Below, one piece after another: positions 46,976 through 56,772 of a DNA stretch of 64,000 nt. Each line of letters starts with the position of its first letter. Position 1 is the stretch's first letter. The stretch covers positions 1 through 64,000 of the forward strand of contig NZ_PJAU01000031.1 in the NCBI RefSeq assembly GCF_002836255.1, read 5' to 3'. The notes beneath the pieces are model-generated. The model did no database searches. It saw nothing but the letters and a program-made list of their open reading frames with translations, and was not told the origin of the DNA. The DNA comes from Colwellia sp. 75C3. Lineage in GTDB: Bacteria; Pseudomonadota; Gammaproteobacteria; Enterobacterales; Alteromonadaceae. Position numbers and translations under genes: made by a program.

Positions 46976-48239
46976 TGCTGCAGTAGAAATATCTAGCAGT
47001 GTTAATAATTTTTATTGTTTAAAACGGTTTATTTCCCGAACAGTAATGTTCGCGGTAATATTTACTGCTTGCTACGCAGGAGCTATAAAGTCTGAAGAAA
47101 ATAAAACCTATTCAAACTCGCAAGATTTTCAATTACATGGTTTTATCTCGCAAGGGGTAATTGATGTTAATGGCAGTGACTTTGTTAATGATGATGGTGA
47201 GCTGTCTACAGAATTAACTGAAATTGGCCTTAATGCTTCTTATCAATTATCAGATCAATTTCGTCTTGCAGGCCAAGTGGTTTATTTAGATGGCGGTAAT
47301 CGATATGAAAAAGGCTTTCGAGTCGATTACGCGCTACTTGATTGGTCTGCTTACAATAGTGAATCTTGGCAAGCTAACGTTTATTTAGGACGTTTTAAAA
47401 ATAATCACTGGCTTTACTCTAGTTCAAGAGTTGTTCCTTTTGCGCGACCAAGCATCATTTTACCACAATCTGTTTATTTTGATGGTTTTCGTGATATTGC
47501 AGTAGGCAGTGATGGTGCGGCGATAAAAATTAGCCACAGTAATGATGACTTTGGTAACTTTGATTTTACTTTAAGTTATGGAAGATCACCTGTTTCGGAT
47601 GAACAAACAGATATTCTTTTAGGCGGAATTGCCATGGGGGTGGCCAAGCAAGATTACGAAACCCATGGAAGCTTTTACTGGCAGCCCGCTTTTTCACCTT
47701 GGCGTTTTGGTTTTTCCTTACTCGATTCAGATTTTAGTTACCAAGAAAATGCAGAGTTTGATTTTTTTGTTAACTCAGATTTTAGTTTTCAGTTTTATAC
47801 TATCAATGTACTGTATGAAGGTGAGCACTGGGAGTTTAGCGGTGAAGTATATCAACAACGTTTTGTTATTGATGGCTTTTACGGACCTGATGTCTATAAA
47901 GAAAGTACCGGCCAAGGTTATTATGGGCAAGTACGTTATAAATTGACCTCTGATTTAACCATCCTCGCACGATATGAAGATTTTTATTTAGATAAAGATG
48001 ATAAAAATGGTCAGAAGCTAGAACAAAGTACCGGTGGCTTAGTTCCTTATTACTTTGGCTTCCATAAAGATGTTACTTTAGGACTGAATTACGATATTAC
48101 CAGTAACTTTAGCGCTCGCATGGAATATCACTGGGTAAATGGCGCAGGAAGACTTACCCCTGTTGTGGTGCCGAATAGCCTAATTAATGACTCCGAAGAC
48201 TGGGAAATGTGGGCTATCCAGTTGATGTATTGGTTTTAA
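46953..48239 (+). CDS. Outer-membrane beta-barrel protein (porin-like)
   Basis: A 428-residue predicted outer-membrane barrel. A hydrophobic signal-like segment lies at residues about 29-45. Alternating strands run through the rest, and the C terminus ends in MYWF, an aromatic end typical of barrels. The beginning FQLHGFISQGVIDVNGSDF is a plausible first strand. I do not recognise a known porin family. AAGGAG seven bases before the ATG supports the start. It overlaps the PstS-like gene by 23 bp and precedes the GGDEF-EAL gene by 14 bp, so the three form one operon. Confidence 0.65.
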   Translation: MLLKLKTNAAVEISSSVNNFYCLKRFISRTVMFAVIFTACYAGAIKSEENKTYSNSQDFQLHGFISQGVIDVNGSDFVNDDGELSTELTEIGLNASYQLSDQFRLAGQVVYLDGGNRYEKGFRVDYALLDWSAYNSESWQANVYLGRFKNNHWLYSSSRVVPFARPSIILPQSVYFDGFRDIAVGSDGAAIKISHSNDDFGNFDFTLSYGRSPVSDEQTDILLGGIAMGVAKQDYETHGSFYWQPAFSPWRFGFSLLDSDFSYQENAEFDFFVNSDFSFQFYTINVLYEGEHWEFSGEVYQQRFVIDGFYGPDVYKESTGQGYYGQVRYKLTSDLTILARYEDFYLDKDDKNGQKLEQSTGGLVPYYFGFHKDVTLGLNYDITSNFSARMEYHWVNGAGRLTPVVVPNSLINDSEDWEMWAIQLMYWF

Positions 48240-48253
48240 AAGTAGTAGTAAGA

Positions 48254-50725
48254 ATGAATAAAAAATTTGTTAGTGTACCAACCAAGCTTTTGACGTTAAT
48301 TGTCACCACCTTACTCTTTTTATCGGTAGGTTTTTCCTCGTTATCCTATTGGCGTTTACAGGCCGATTATGAAGAATTCCAACAAAATAATATTGCTCAA
48401 GGGCAAGTACAAGTAGATTTACACAATAGTATTTTACGTAACAAACTAACTGTTTGGTTAGAGTCATTCACTGACTTAATACAATTATCTCAACAAGATG
48501 ACTTTTCCACTTTAGCGGTTCAACTTGAAAAGCAATACGATGCTTTACAGTTACACCTTAATGTAGAGGATATTTGGTTAGTGGATGATAAAGAAAATAT
48601 ATTATTCGCAACTAATGACTTTCCTCAAGTTGTGCAAGATAACATTGCACAAGTCTTTAGATTACAAGAACCAGAGCACCGAATATATTGTCCGCAAAGC
48701 TGCCAATTATTATTAAGTTTGCCTTTGCTTAATAAGCAAGGAGATATGGTGGTTGTGACCATGAGTACTTCACTGGTTGATATGCTGTTTGCACTAAAAA
48801 CAACATTAAACAGAGATGTTGCCGTCATTCGTATTCCAGTAAAAGATAAATCAGCACTAAAATCCACCCCAGCTAAAGTTATTTCGGCATCGAATATGGG
48901 GTTGGCTGAGTCCTTGTTGGTTATCGACAAATCATACTCAGCGCTCAATCAAGCGTTAGAACAGGGGTTGTACCTAAATTCAGATGATAGTAGTTATTTA
49001 ATTAATTTATTAACCTTATCAAAGCAAGCCAAGCAAGATTTTTATTTAGCGTTAATTGACGATGTAACAGCTTACAAAGCAAAAAATGATGCTTATCAAA
49101 AACGCTTTATTCTCTCGTTAAGTCTCATATTTATCCTATTAGCAGCCTTTGTTTATTTTATTTCTAGTCCTTTTACTAAGCGGTTATTACTGCTATCTAG
49201 TGCTTTACCTTTATTAGCACAAAAGAAATTTGGTCAGTTCCGACAAGTCGATTTAAAAAGACCAAGACTGTTTGCTGATGAATTAGATGTATTAGCTAAT
49301 TCATCACAAGAGCTCAGCTTTGAATTAGAACAACTTAACTTGGTGGTCGAACAAAAGACCAAAGAGTTAGAAAATATAGCCATGTATGATTTATTAACGG
49401 GTTTACCTAACAGAAACATGCTCAATTACCAGTTACGTAAATCACTGGGTAATATTGCGCGTCATAAAAGTGGTGTTGCAGTACTTTTTCTCGATTTAGA
49501 TGATTTTAAAAAAGTTAACGACAGTAATGGACACAATATTGGCGATAAACTACTTATTCAAGCTGCAGATCGTGTTCGCGTTAGTGTCGGTGAAATTGAT
49601 TTAGCCTGCCGTTTTGGTGGTGATGAGTTCGTTATTGTATTAAGTCACCTTAAAGGCATTGAAGAAGCCATTGAGGTTGCCGAGAAGGTGTTACTCCAAT
49701 TTAAGGATGCAATAAAGCTCGGTTCAAATATTTTCTACGTATCAACAAGTATAGGCATTGCTTACACTGAATCAGCTACCGAAAAATCAGATGACTTGAT
49801 CAGCCATGCCGATATTGCCATGTATGAGGCTAAAGATAATGGTGGTGGCCAATATCATATCTATCATCAAGAAATGTTTCAGCGTGTTGCTCATCGCGTC
49901 ATGCTTGAAGGTGAAGTAAGGCAAGCGCTAGCTAAGCAACAGTTTAGCTTAAGTTTACAGCCGCAAATATGTGCTAAAACAAAAAAAATATATGGTTTTG
50001 AAGCACTATTACGTTGGCAACATCCAGACCGCGGTATGATTTCACCGGAAGACTTTATTCCTATTTTAGAAAACTCGCAGCATATGATTGAATTAGGCTA
50101 TTGGATTATTCGTCGATGCTTTGAGTTAGTAGTAGAACTTAAAAAATATGGTTTAGAGGACGTACGGATTGCGATTAATTTATCTGCGGGACAGTTTATG
50201 GACGCTAATTTACCCGCATTCTTAAAAGATTTATTAGTAGAGTTTTCATTAACCGCGCAAAGTTTTGAGTTGGAATTAACAGAGCAAACGTTAGTTAAAG
50301 ACATGGACCATACCATTGGCATGATGCGAACTTTAAAAGCAATTGGCTTTAGTTTTGCTATTGATGACTTTGGTACGGGCTATTCTTCGTTAGCTTACTT
50401 AAAGAAAATGCCAGTTGATGTGATTAAAATAGATAAAAGCTTTATCTTTGGTATGCTAGAAAACCATTCTGATTTTCAAATAATCACTTCCACCATTGCC
50501 ATGGTGAAAAATTTAGGTTTGATGGTGGTTGCTGAAGGTGTTGAAACTCAAGCACAGCTACGTAGTTTAACTGAAAATGATTGCGATATTATCCAAGGGT
50601 ATTATTATTCTAAACCAATCCCTGAAAAAGAATTATTATCTTCGTTAGATAAACACACTACAGGAGGTTACTGGAAAGTACCCAAAGTTGTTACTGATGA
50701 CATTTCAGAAAATAAGTCAGCCTAA
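48254..50725 (+). CDS. Membrane GGDEF-EAL c-di-GMP enzyme
   Basis: An 823-residue inner-membrane protein. Helices at about 12-32 and 284-304 frame a periplasmic sensor-like region of 250 residues. A HAMP-like linker leads to a GGDEF domain (intact GGDEF at 455-459, after YDLLTGLPNRN). An EAL domain follows (intact EAL at 583-585, later DDFGTGYSSLAYLKKMPVDVIKID). All key motifs are present, so both synthesis and breakdown of c-di-GMP are possible. An ORF extends 15 codons upstream into the porin gene, but the ATG at 48254 gives a normal N terminus (MNKKFVSVPTKLL). It is the third gene of the operon with the PstS-like and porin-like proteins. Confidence 0.88.
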   Translation: MNKKFVSVPTKLLTLIVTTLLFLSVGFSSLSYWRLQADYEEFQQNNIAQGQVQVDLHNSILRNKLTVWLESFTDLIQLSQQDDFSTLAVQLEKQYDALQLHLNVEDIWLVDDKENILFATNDFPQVVQDNIAQVFRLQEPEHRIYCPQSCQLLLSLPLLNKQGDMVVVTMSTSLVDMLFALKTTLNRDVAVIRIPVKDKSALKSTPAKVISASNMGLAESLLVIDKSYSALNQALEQGLYLNSDDSSYLINLLTLSKQAKQDFYLALIDDVTAYKAKNDAYQKRFILSLSLIFILLAAFVYFISSPFTKRLLLLSSALPLLAQKKFGQFRQVDLKRPRLFADELDVLANSSQELSFELEQLNLVVEQKTKELENIAMYDLLTGLPNRNMLNYQLRKSLGNIARHKSGVAVLFLDLDDFKKVNDSNGHNIGDKLLIQAADRVRVSVGEIDLACRFGGDEFVIVLSHLKGIEEAIEVAEKVLLQFKDAIKLGSNIFYVSTSIGIAYTESATEKSDDLISHADIAMYEAKDNGGGQYHIYHQEMFQRVAHRVMLEGEVRQALAKQQFSLSLQPQICAKTKKIYGFEALLRWQHPDRGMISPEDFIPILENSQHMIELGYWIIRRCFELVVELKKYGLEDVRIAINLSAGQFMDANLPAFLKDLLVEFSLTAQSFELELTEQTLVKDMDHTIGMMRTLKAIGFSFAIDDFGTGYSSLAYLKKMPVDVIKIDKSFIFGMLENHSDFQIITSTIAMVKNLGLMVVAEGVETQAQLRSLTENDCDIIQGYYYSKPIPEKELLSSLDKHTTGGYWKVPKVVTDDISENKSA

Positions 50726-50781
50726 CGTGTAGCCAGCCTAAAGTAGGCTGACTACACTCTATTTATTAAAAAGAGTTCAGG

Positions 50782-52623
50782 TTATTTAAATATCGACTGT
50801 ACGTGAGTAGTAAACTCACTGGCTTTCATGAAACCAGTGGTACGTTGCTTGGTTAATTCATTACCTTGTAAATCAAAAAACAAAATAGAAGGTAATCCCA
50901 GAATGGTATAATGCTGAACAAGTTCGGCATTATCTGTTGAATCAAAATCTGTCATATCAATTTGCAACCACACACTATTAGCTAATGCCTTTTGTACTTG
51001 AGCATCTACAAAAGTATATTTTTCAAACTCCTTACAAGCAATACACCAATCTGCGTACAAATCTACCATCACAGTTTTACCCTGCATATTGGCATTAGTT
51101 ACCTCATTTTGGAGTTGCGCTAAAGAAGTGACTTGTTTAAAACTCGCATGTTGAACATCATTGGTAGCAACAGCCTTGCTTGGAAATATCAGCTGGTAGG
51201 CAAGATTAGCGCCGAAAAACAGCATTAAAAATATAATCAGAAAACGTAAACCGTAGCCAAAACCTTTTGCTTGTTGCGGGTTTTTCGCTGCAGCATGATT
51301 TTGATTAGCTACATAGAAATAACTAGCACTGGCTAATATCAATAATGCCCATAATGCTTGGCTAGCAACTTCAGGAATAAAGCGTTCAAGTAAAAATATT
51401 GGTACCGCTAACAACAATAAGCCGAAGATATTTTTGATAATATTCATCCATGCACCGGCTTTAGGTAATAACTTGCCACCAGAGCTGCCCAGTACTAGTA
51501 AAGGTAAACCCATACCTAAACTTAATGCGTATAAAGCAGAGGCACCAAGTACTACATCACCGGTTTGAGAAATATATAATAAAGCACCGGTTAATGGCGC
51601 GGTAGTGCAGGGTGAAGCGACTAATCCTGAGATAACTCCCATCATTAGTACACCGGTAATTGAACCACCTTTTTGTTTGTTACTGATGTTATTTAATTTG
51701 TTTTGCCAACTAGCGGGTAAGGCTAAATTAAAAACACCAAACATAGATAGCGCTAGAAAGATAAATAAGACACTTAAACTAATCAGTACAACAGGATGTT
51801 GAAACAACGCTTGAAACTTTGCTCCGGCTAAAGCGACAACTACGCCTAATAATGTGTAGGTAATCGCCATACCTTGTACGTAAATAAAAGATAAGGTGAA
51901 TGCTTTCTTTGTGGTTAATGCTTTGCCTTGTCCGACAATAATACCCGTTAAAATAGGGTACATAGGGAAAACACAGGGGGTGAATGACAGTAATAAACCA
52001 CCAACAAAAAAGGCTATTAGCGTTAATAGCAGACTATCTTGCTTGAGCATGTCAGATAATTGATGCTGCTCACTTTTTGGCGCCCCATCTTGGCTCGACT
52101 GTAGGTCTTTACTTACAGTAAAGTTTGATGATGAGTTATTGGCAGTACTTTCACTGGTAATTAATTTATTTAACTCAATGATTTTACTTGTTGGTGGATA
52201 ACATAGACCTTTTTCGGCACAACCCTGGTAGGTAACCTTGATAGAGGCATCACTTGAAACTTGTTCAAGGTCTATGGTGAATGTTAGTTGCTCAGTAAAT
52301 ATTTTTTGAACACCAAAAAACTCATCTTCATGGTCTATACCTTCAGGTAATAAAACCGGAGTAAAGTTGATGTTTTTACCTTTAAATTTGAATTGGTGGC
52401 GATAAAGGTAATAGCCAGGAGCAATGTCGAAGCTCACTTCTAATTGGTTATCTTTCTGATGAAAATTAAAGTTGAATGCTTGATCAACCTTTAAAAACTC
52501 ATCATCATTGCTGAATAAGCTGGTATTAGAGACATCAAAAATCGATTGCTTTTCTTGTGCCGCAGCGGGATGAAAAGTAAAAGCTGCTAACATCATTAAG
52601 CATAGGGATAGTAAATTTTTCAT
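50782..52623 (-). CDS. dsbD: Thiol:disulfide interchange protein DsbD
   Basis: A 613-residue inner-membrane electron carrier that takes electrons from cytosolic thioredoxin to periplasmic DsbC, DsbE and others. A signal peptide (cut near AAA) leads to an N-terminal periplasmic domain with CAEKGLCYPP. A membrane domain of about eight helices contains TPCVFP and SPCTTAP, each with one redox Cys. The C-terminal thioredoxin-like domain has CIAC in DWCIACKEFEKY. All three Cys pairs are intact. The gene follows cutA, with a 5-bp gap, as in many gammaproteobacteria. Confidence 0.94.
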   Translation of the reverse strand: MKNLLSLCLMMLAAFTFHPAAAQEKQSIFDVSNTSLFSNDDEFLKVDQAFNFNFHQKDNQLEVSFDIAPGYYLYRHQFKFKGKNINFTPVLLPEGIDHEDEFFGVQKIFTEQLTFTIDLEQVSSDASIKVTYQGCAEKGLCYPPTSKIIELNKLITSESTANNSSSNFTVSKDLQSSQDGAPKSEQHQLSDMLKQDSLLLTLIAFFVGGLLLSFTPCVFPMYPILTGIIVGQGKALTTKKAFTLSFIYVQGMAITYTLLGVVVALAGAKFQALFQHPVVLISLSVLFIFLALSMFGVFNLALPASWQNKLNNISNKQKGGSITGVLMMGVISGLVASPCTTAPLTGALLYISQTGDVVLGASALYALSLGMGLPLLVLGSSGGKLLPKAGAWMNIIKNIFGLLLLAVPIFLLERFIPEVASQALWALLILASASYFYVANQNHAAAKNPQQAKGFGYGLRFLIIFLMLFFGANLAYQLIFPSKAVATNDVQHASFKQVTSLAQLQNEVTNANMQGKTVMVDLYADWCIACKEFEKYTFVDAQVQKALANSVWLQIDMTDFDSTDNAELVQHYTILGLPSILFFDLQGNELTKQRTTGFMKASEFTTHVQSIFK

Positions 52624-52628
52624 TAAGC

Positions 52629-52940
52629 CTACTTCAAAGAATTAGTGATCCAGTTTAAATAATGCTTATCACCTTGCTGGATATTCAAGGCAATAACTTC
52701 CACCACGTCATACGGGTGTAATTGATTAATTCGGTCGTTTAACATTCCAAATTTTTTTTCATCGGTTTTTATCAGTAATTGTACTTCATTGTCGCAATGT
52801 AATTCGCCTTGCCAACAGTATACTGAGGTAATATTAGGAACAATATTAACGCAGGCGGCAAGATTTTCTGTCACCAAATGTTGTGCAATACTTTTAGCTA
52901 CAATTTCATCTGGGCAGGTTGTCAGTACTAATTGATACAA
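52629..52940 (-). CDS. cutA: Divalent-cation tolerance protein CutA
   Basis: A CutA-family protein of about 103 residues. CutA forms a trimer resembling PII proteins and was linked to copper tolerance in E. coli. The conserved core is intact: VLTTCPDEIVAKSIAQHL, LAACVNIVPNITSVYCWQGEL, VQLLIKTDEKKF, HPYDVVEVIAL and YLNWI. The open frame extends to a GTG at 53024, but that would add 28 residues outside the family and lacks a good ribosome-binding site. A TTG at 52940 follows AAGG by eight bases, which I prefer. It is 5 bp before dsbD. Confidence 0.85.
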   Translation of the reverse strand: MYQLVLTTCPDEIVAKSIAQHLVTENLAACVNIVPNITSVYCWQGELHCDNEVQLLIKTDEKKFGMLNDRINQLHPYDVVEVIALNIQQGDKHYLNWITNSLK

Positions 52941-53085
52941 TTTTGTTACCTTATCGTTCTGTTCTTGTTGATAGTATACCTTGAGTGTTAAGGAAAACTT
53001 AGGGCTAATATGTATGCCTATCACTAGGCCTTGAAAAAGACCTGTTTAGCCCAATATAAGTTTCATAGAAAAATAAGGAATTATT

Positions 53086-53604
53086 ATGTTTCAACTATTA
53101 TTTGTACTTTTTATTATTATCCCTATCATCGAAATAACGGTGATTATGCAAGTAGGCGCCTTATTAGGTGTTTGGCCAACAATCGCTATTGTTATTCTAA
53201 GTGCTTGGTTAGGTGCTAAATATGTACGTCAACAAGGCTTAGCAACTTTACAGTCGGTACAAACTAAAATGGCCCAGGGTGAGATGCCCTCAGGTGAAAT
53301 AGTAACGGGTTTAATGTTATTAGTCGCAGGTGTTTTATTAGTAACACCCGGCTTTGTCACTGATATTTTTGGTTTGTTGTTACTCGTGCCGAGCGTACGT
53401 GCAGCAATTGCTGCTCAAGTACAAAAGCACATCAAAGTTAATCAACTTGGTGCAGGTGCCTCTTTTCATCAGGGGGCAGCGGGCAATGTCTATCAGCATG
53501 AAAATAGCAATGACCCCTTTACTTCATCAAGAGCTTCATCAAATGAACCTATTTCACATCACCAAGGTGATACCTTAGAAGGTGAGTTCAAGCGTAAGGA
53601 CTAG
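53086..53604 (+). CDS. fxsA: FxsA-family inner-membrane protein
   Basis: A 172-residue membrane protein of the FxsA (suppressor of F exclusion) family. Hydrophobic segments lie at about 1-45 in two helices and 78-105, with the conserved PIIEITVIMQVGALLG and LLVTPGFVTDIFGLLLLVPSVR. The C-terminal 60 residues are polar and probably cytosolic. E. coli FxsA binds the F-plasmid protein PifA when overproduced; its normal role is unclear. Its position just before groES-groEL is common in this group. Confidence 0.9.
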   Translation: MFQLLFVLFIIIPIIEITVIMQVGALLGVWPTIAIVILSAWLGAKYVRQQGLATLQSVQTKMAQGEMPSGEIVTGLMLLVAGVLLVTPGFVTDIFGLLLLVPSVRAAIAAQVQKHIKVNQLGAGASFHQGAAGNVYQHENSNDPFTSSRASSNEPISHHQGDTLEGEFKRKD

Positions 53605-53644
53605 TCCTATTGGTATTTACAGCTTACGAGAACAAATTTATTTT

Positions 53645-53671
53645 AAAGCTGACCTTGTGTCGGCTTTTTTT
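53645..53671 (+). terminator. Terminator after fxsA, overlapping groES promoter
   Basis: AAAGCTGAC (53645-53653) pairs with GTCGGCTTT (53659-53667), with one T-G wobble, then a run of seven T. It ends fxsA. The candidate heat-shock promoter of groES lies partly within this hairpin. Confidence 0.7.
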
Positions 53672-53681
53672 ATCCCCATTT
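53654..53681 (+). promoter_or_regulatory. Candidate sigma-32 promoter of groES-groEL
   Basis: CTTGTG (53654-53659), 14 bp, then CCCCATTT (53674-53681). The -10 element fits the heat-shock sigma consensus CCCCATNT and the -35 element fits CTTGAA at five of six bases or fewer. It is 79 bp before groES. Heat-shock control of groESL is established in related bacteria. Confidence 0.65.
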
Positions 53682-53759
53682 CTATTAGCAACAAGCACTA
53701 GCTCAGGCTAGAAAACTTACTAAATAACTAATTAAACAAGTAATCTCTGGAGAGAATTA

Positions 53760-54050
53760 ATGAGCATTCGTCCACTACATGATCGTGTCATTGTTAAACG
53801 TAAAGAAGCTGAGTCAAAATCTGCTGGCGGTATTGTACTAATGGGTAGTGCTGCTGAAAAATCTACTCGCGCTGAAGTTATTGCTGTAGGTAATGGCCGT
53901 ATTTTAGAAAACGGTGAAGTACGCGCACTAGACGTAAAAGTTGGCGATCAAGTTATCTTCAGTGAAGGTTACGGCGTTAAAGCTGAAAAAATTGATGGCG
54001 AAGAAGTGTTAATTCTTTCAGAAAGCGACATTTTAGCAATCGTCGAATAA
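53760..54050 (+). CDS. groES: Co-chaperonin GroES
   Basis: A 96-residue co-chaperonin that caps the GroEL ring. [24 protein letters not shown] opens the protein, and the mobile loop contains [35 protein letters not shown] closes it. The length is normal. A GGAGAG ribosome-binding site is present. groEL follows after 187 bp, a larger gap than the roughly 40-50 bp common in gammaproteobacteria. Confidence 0.97.
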   Translation: MSIRPLHDRVIVKRKEAESKSAGGIVLMGSAAEKSTRAEVIAVGNGRILENGEVRALDVKVGDQVIFSEGYGVKAEKIDGEEVLILSESDILAIVE

Positions 54051-54065
54051 TTAAGAACTTAACTT

Positions 54066-54133
54066 GTCGCTAATACAACACAATAGCGACATCAAAAGTG
54101 CTCACTTACTAACGTAAGCTCCGCGCTTTTTCT
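54066..54133 (+). terminator. Possible attenuator in the groES-groEL gap
   Basis: Two hairpins lie between the genes. The first pairs GTCGCTA (54066-54072) with TAGCGAC (54084-54090). The second pairs AAAAGTGC (54094-54101) with GCGCTTTT (54123-54130), with an inner CTTAC-GTAAG stem, and ends in a T run. The second resembles a weak terminator and could lower groEL transcription or stabilise the upstream message. Confidence 0.45.
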
Positions 54134-54162
54134 TTGCTCTTGAGCCGATGAGCTTAAAGTAA

Positions 54163-55887
<1,725 letters not shown>

Positions 55888-55899
55888 CGCCCAGATCTA

Positions 55900-56007
55900 T
55901 TGCACTATATTGCATAGTGTTGCAAATTAGCTCGAAAACCTTGGTTTTCGGGCTTTTTTCGTTTTTAGGGGCTTGCATGTTATTGCATTCGGTTGCATAT
56001 AACTGCA
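55900..56007 (+). repeat. Two phased TTGCA arrays (10-bp period)
   Basis: TTGCA starts at 55900, 55910 and 55920, and again at 55973, 55983 and 55993, with a degenerate CTGCA at 56003. Within each array the spacing is exactly 10 bp, one helical turn. The groEL terminator lies between the arrays. Such phased repeats usually bind a protein on one face of DNA, for example an initiator, recombinase arm-binding domain or repressor. Confidence 0.75.
55930..55960 (+). terminator. Terminator after groEL
   Basis: GCTCGAAAACC (55930-55940) pairs with GGTTTTCGGGC (55943-55953), with one G-T pair, followed by TTTTTTCG. It is a strong terminator inside the inserted segment, so the segment supplies groEL with a new transcription end. 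Confidence 0.85.
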
Positions 56008-56131
56008 ATTTCAGGGGGATAAGGTGGGGTATTAATTTGTTTGATTTCCCCCGATAAATTTATTTTTTACTGTATTTTATATAAATGAGCTGATGCTAGC
56101 TTTGGTTTTAACCTTTCAATCAAGCTTGAAT

Positions 56132-56152
56132 TATGTGCATATAATGCGCATA
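56132..56152. promoter_or_regulatory. Candidate parD-parE promoter-operator
   Basis: TATGTGCAT (56132-56140) and ATGCGCATA (56144-56152) form an inverted repeat with one mismatch and overlap a TATAAT at 56140-56145. Antitoxins of this type usually bind palindromes over their own promoter. The -35 element is unclear. Confidence 0.5.
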
Positions 56153-56183
56153 ATATGTTTACGAGATGATTGGAGTGTTAATT

Positions 56184-56471
56184 ATGAATATTACTTTAGG
56201 TAAAGAATTTGAACGAAGAATTACCGAAAAGGTATCTGATGGCTTATATACCTCAGCAAGTGAAGTGATCCGTGATGGATTAAGAATGTTATTTGAAAAA
56301 GACGTAGCTAAAAGCAAGCAACTTGAAATATTACGAGAAGAAGTAGCTAAAGGTTTTAAACAGTTAGCTGCTGGCGAATCATCAAAGCACAGCGTAATGG
56401 ATATCTTTGAACAAGCCTCCCTTGCAGTAGATAGTAAGTCTACAAGTAAGAATACCAATGTCGAACTATAG
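56184..56471 (+). CDS. parD: ParD-family antitoxin
   Basis: A 95-residue antitoxin of a type II toxin-antitoxin pair. The N-terminal ribbon-helix-helix DNA-binding part is ITLGKEFERRITEKVSDGLYTSASEVIRDGLRMLFEKD, and a helical, polar C-terminal tail would wrap the toxin. An upstream in-frame Met exists, but the ATG at 56184 follows GGAGTG at seven bases and gives the usual N terminus. It overlaps parE by 14 bp and probably represses its own promoter. Confidence 0.88.
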   Translation: MNITLGKEFERRITEKVSDGLYTSASEVIRDGLRMLFEKDVAKSKQLEILREEVAKGFKQLAAGESSKHSVMDIFEQASLAVDSKSTSKNTNVEL

Positions 56472-56748
56472 GTTATCTCCTTTAGCCGAAGAGGATTTAT
56501 TCAAAATAATTTCAACAACTATTGAATCTTGGGGAAGTACACAGGCAAAAATTTATGCTCAAACCATAGATGCGGCATTATTGAAACTAGCTCAATACCC
56601 TGACTTCGGTAGAGAAAGAAATGATATTTATAATGGTGCTAGAAGCTTTCCTGTAGAAAAACACATTGTATTTTATCAAGTCAGTGATAACGGTATTGAT
56701 GTTGCTCGTATTCTTCATCAACGCATGGATCTCTCAAAACATTTCTAA
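56458..56748 (+). CDS. parE: ParE-family toxin
   Basis: A 96-residue toxin of the RelE/ParE superfamily. It opens YRLSPLAEEDLFKIISTTIESWG, has the conserved ALLKLAQYPDFGRER, and ends with HIVFYQVSDNGIDVARILHQRMD, the strand pair found in ParE proteins. Known ParE toxins act on DNA gyrase. It overlaps parD by 14 bp and is followed after 24 bp by the primase-helicase gene, so all three may be one operon. Confidence 0.88.
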   Translation: MSNYRLSPLAEEDLFKIISTTIESWGSTQAKIYAQTIDAALLKLAQYPDFGRERNDIYNGARSFPVEKHIVFYQVSDNGIDVARILHQRMDLSKHF

Positions 56749-56772
56749 TCGTATTTTGGTAATATTATAATC

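Larger units (their letters stand above)
55888..56183. other. Left-end region of the groEL-linked segment
   Basis: This 296-bp non-coding stretch holds the groEL terminator (55930-55960), two TTGCA arrays at 10-bp period (55900-55924 and 55973-56007) and an inverted repeat with a -10-like TATAAT before parD (56132-56152). A G-rich tract lies near 56013-56029. No gene was seen. Confidence 0.7.

Noticed and set aside
56013-56029. G-rich tract (CAGGGGGATAAGGTGGGG) as a G-quadruplex
   Set aside because: Only two runs of three or more G are present, so a stable four-run structure is not supported.
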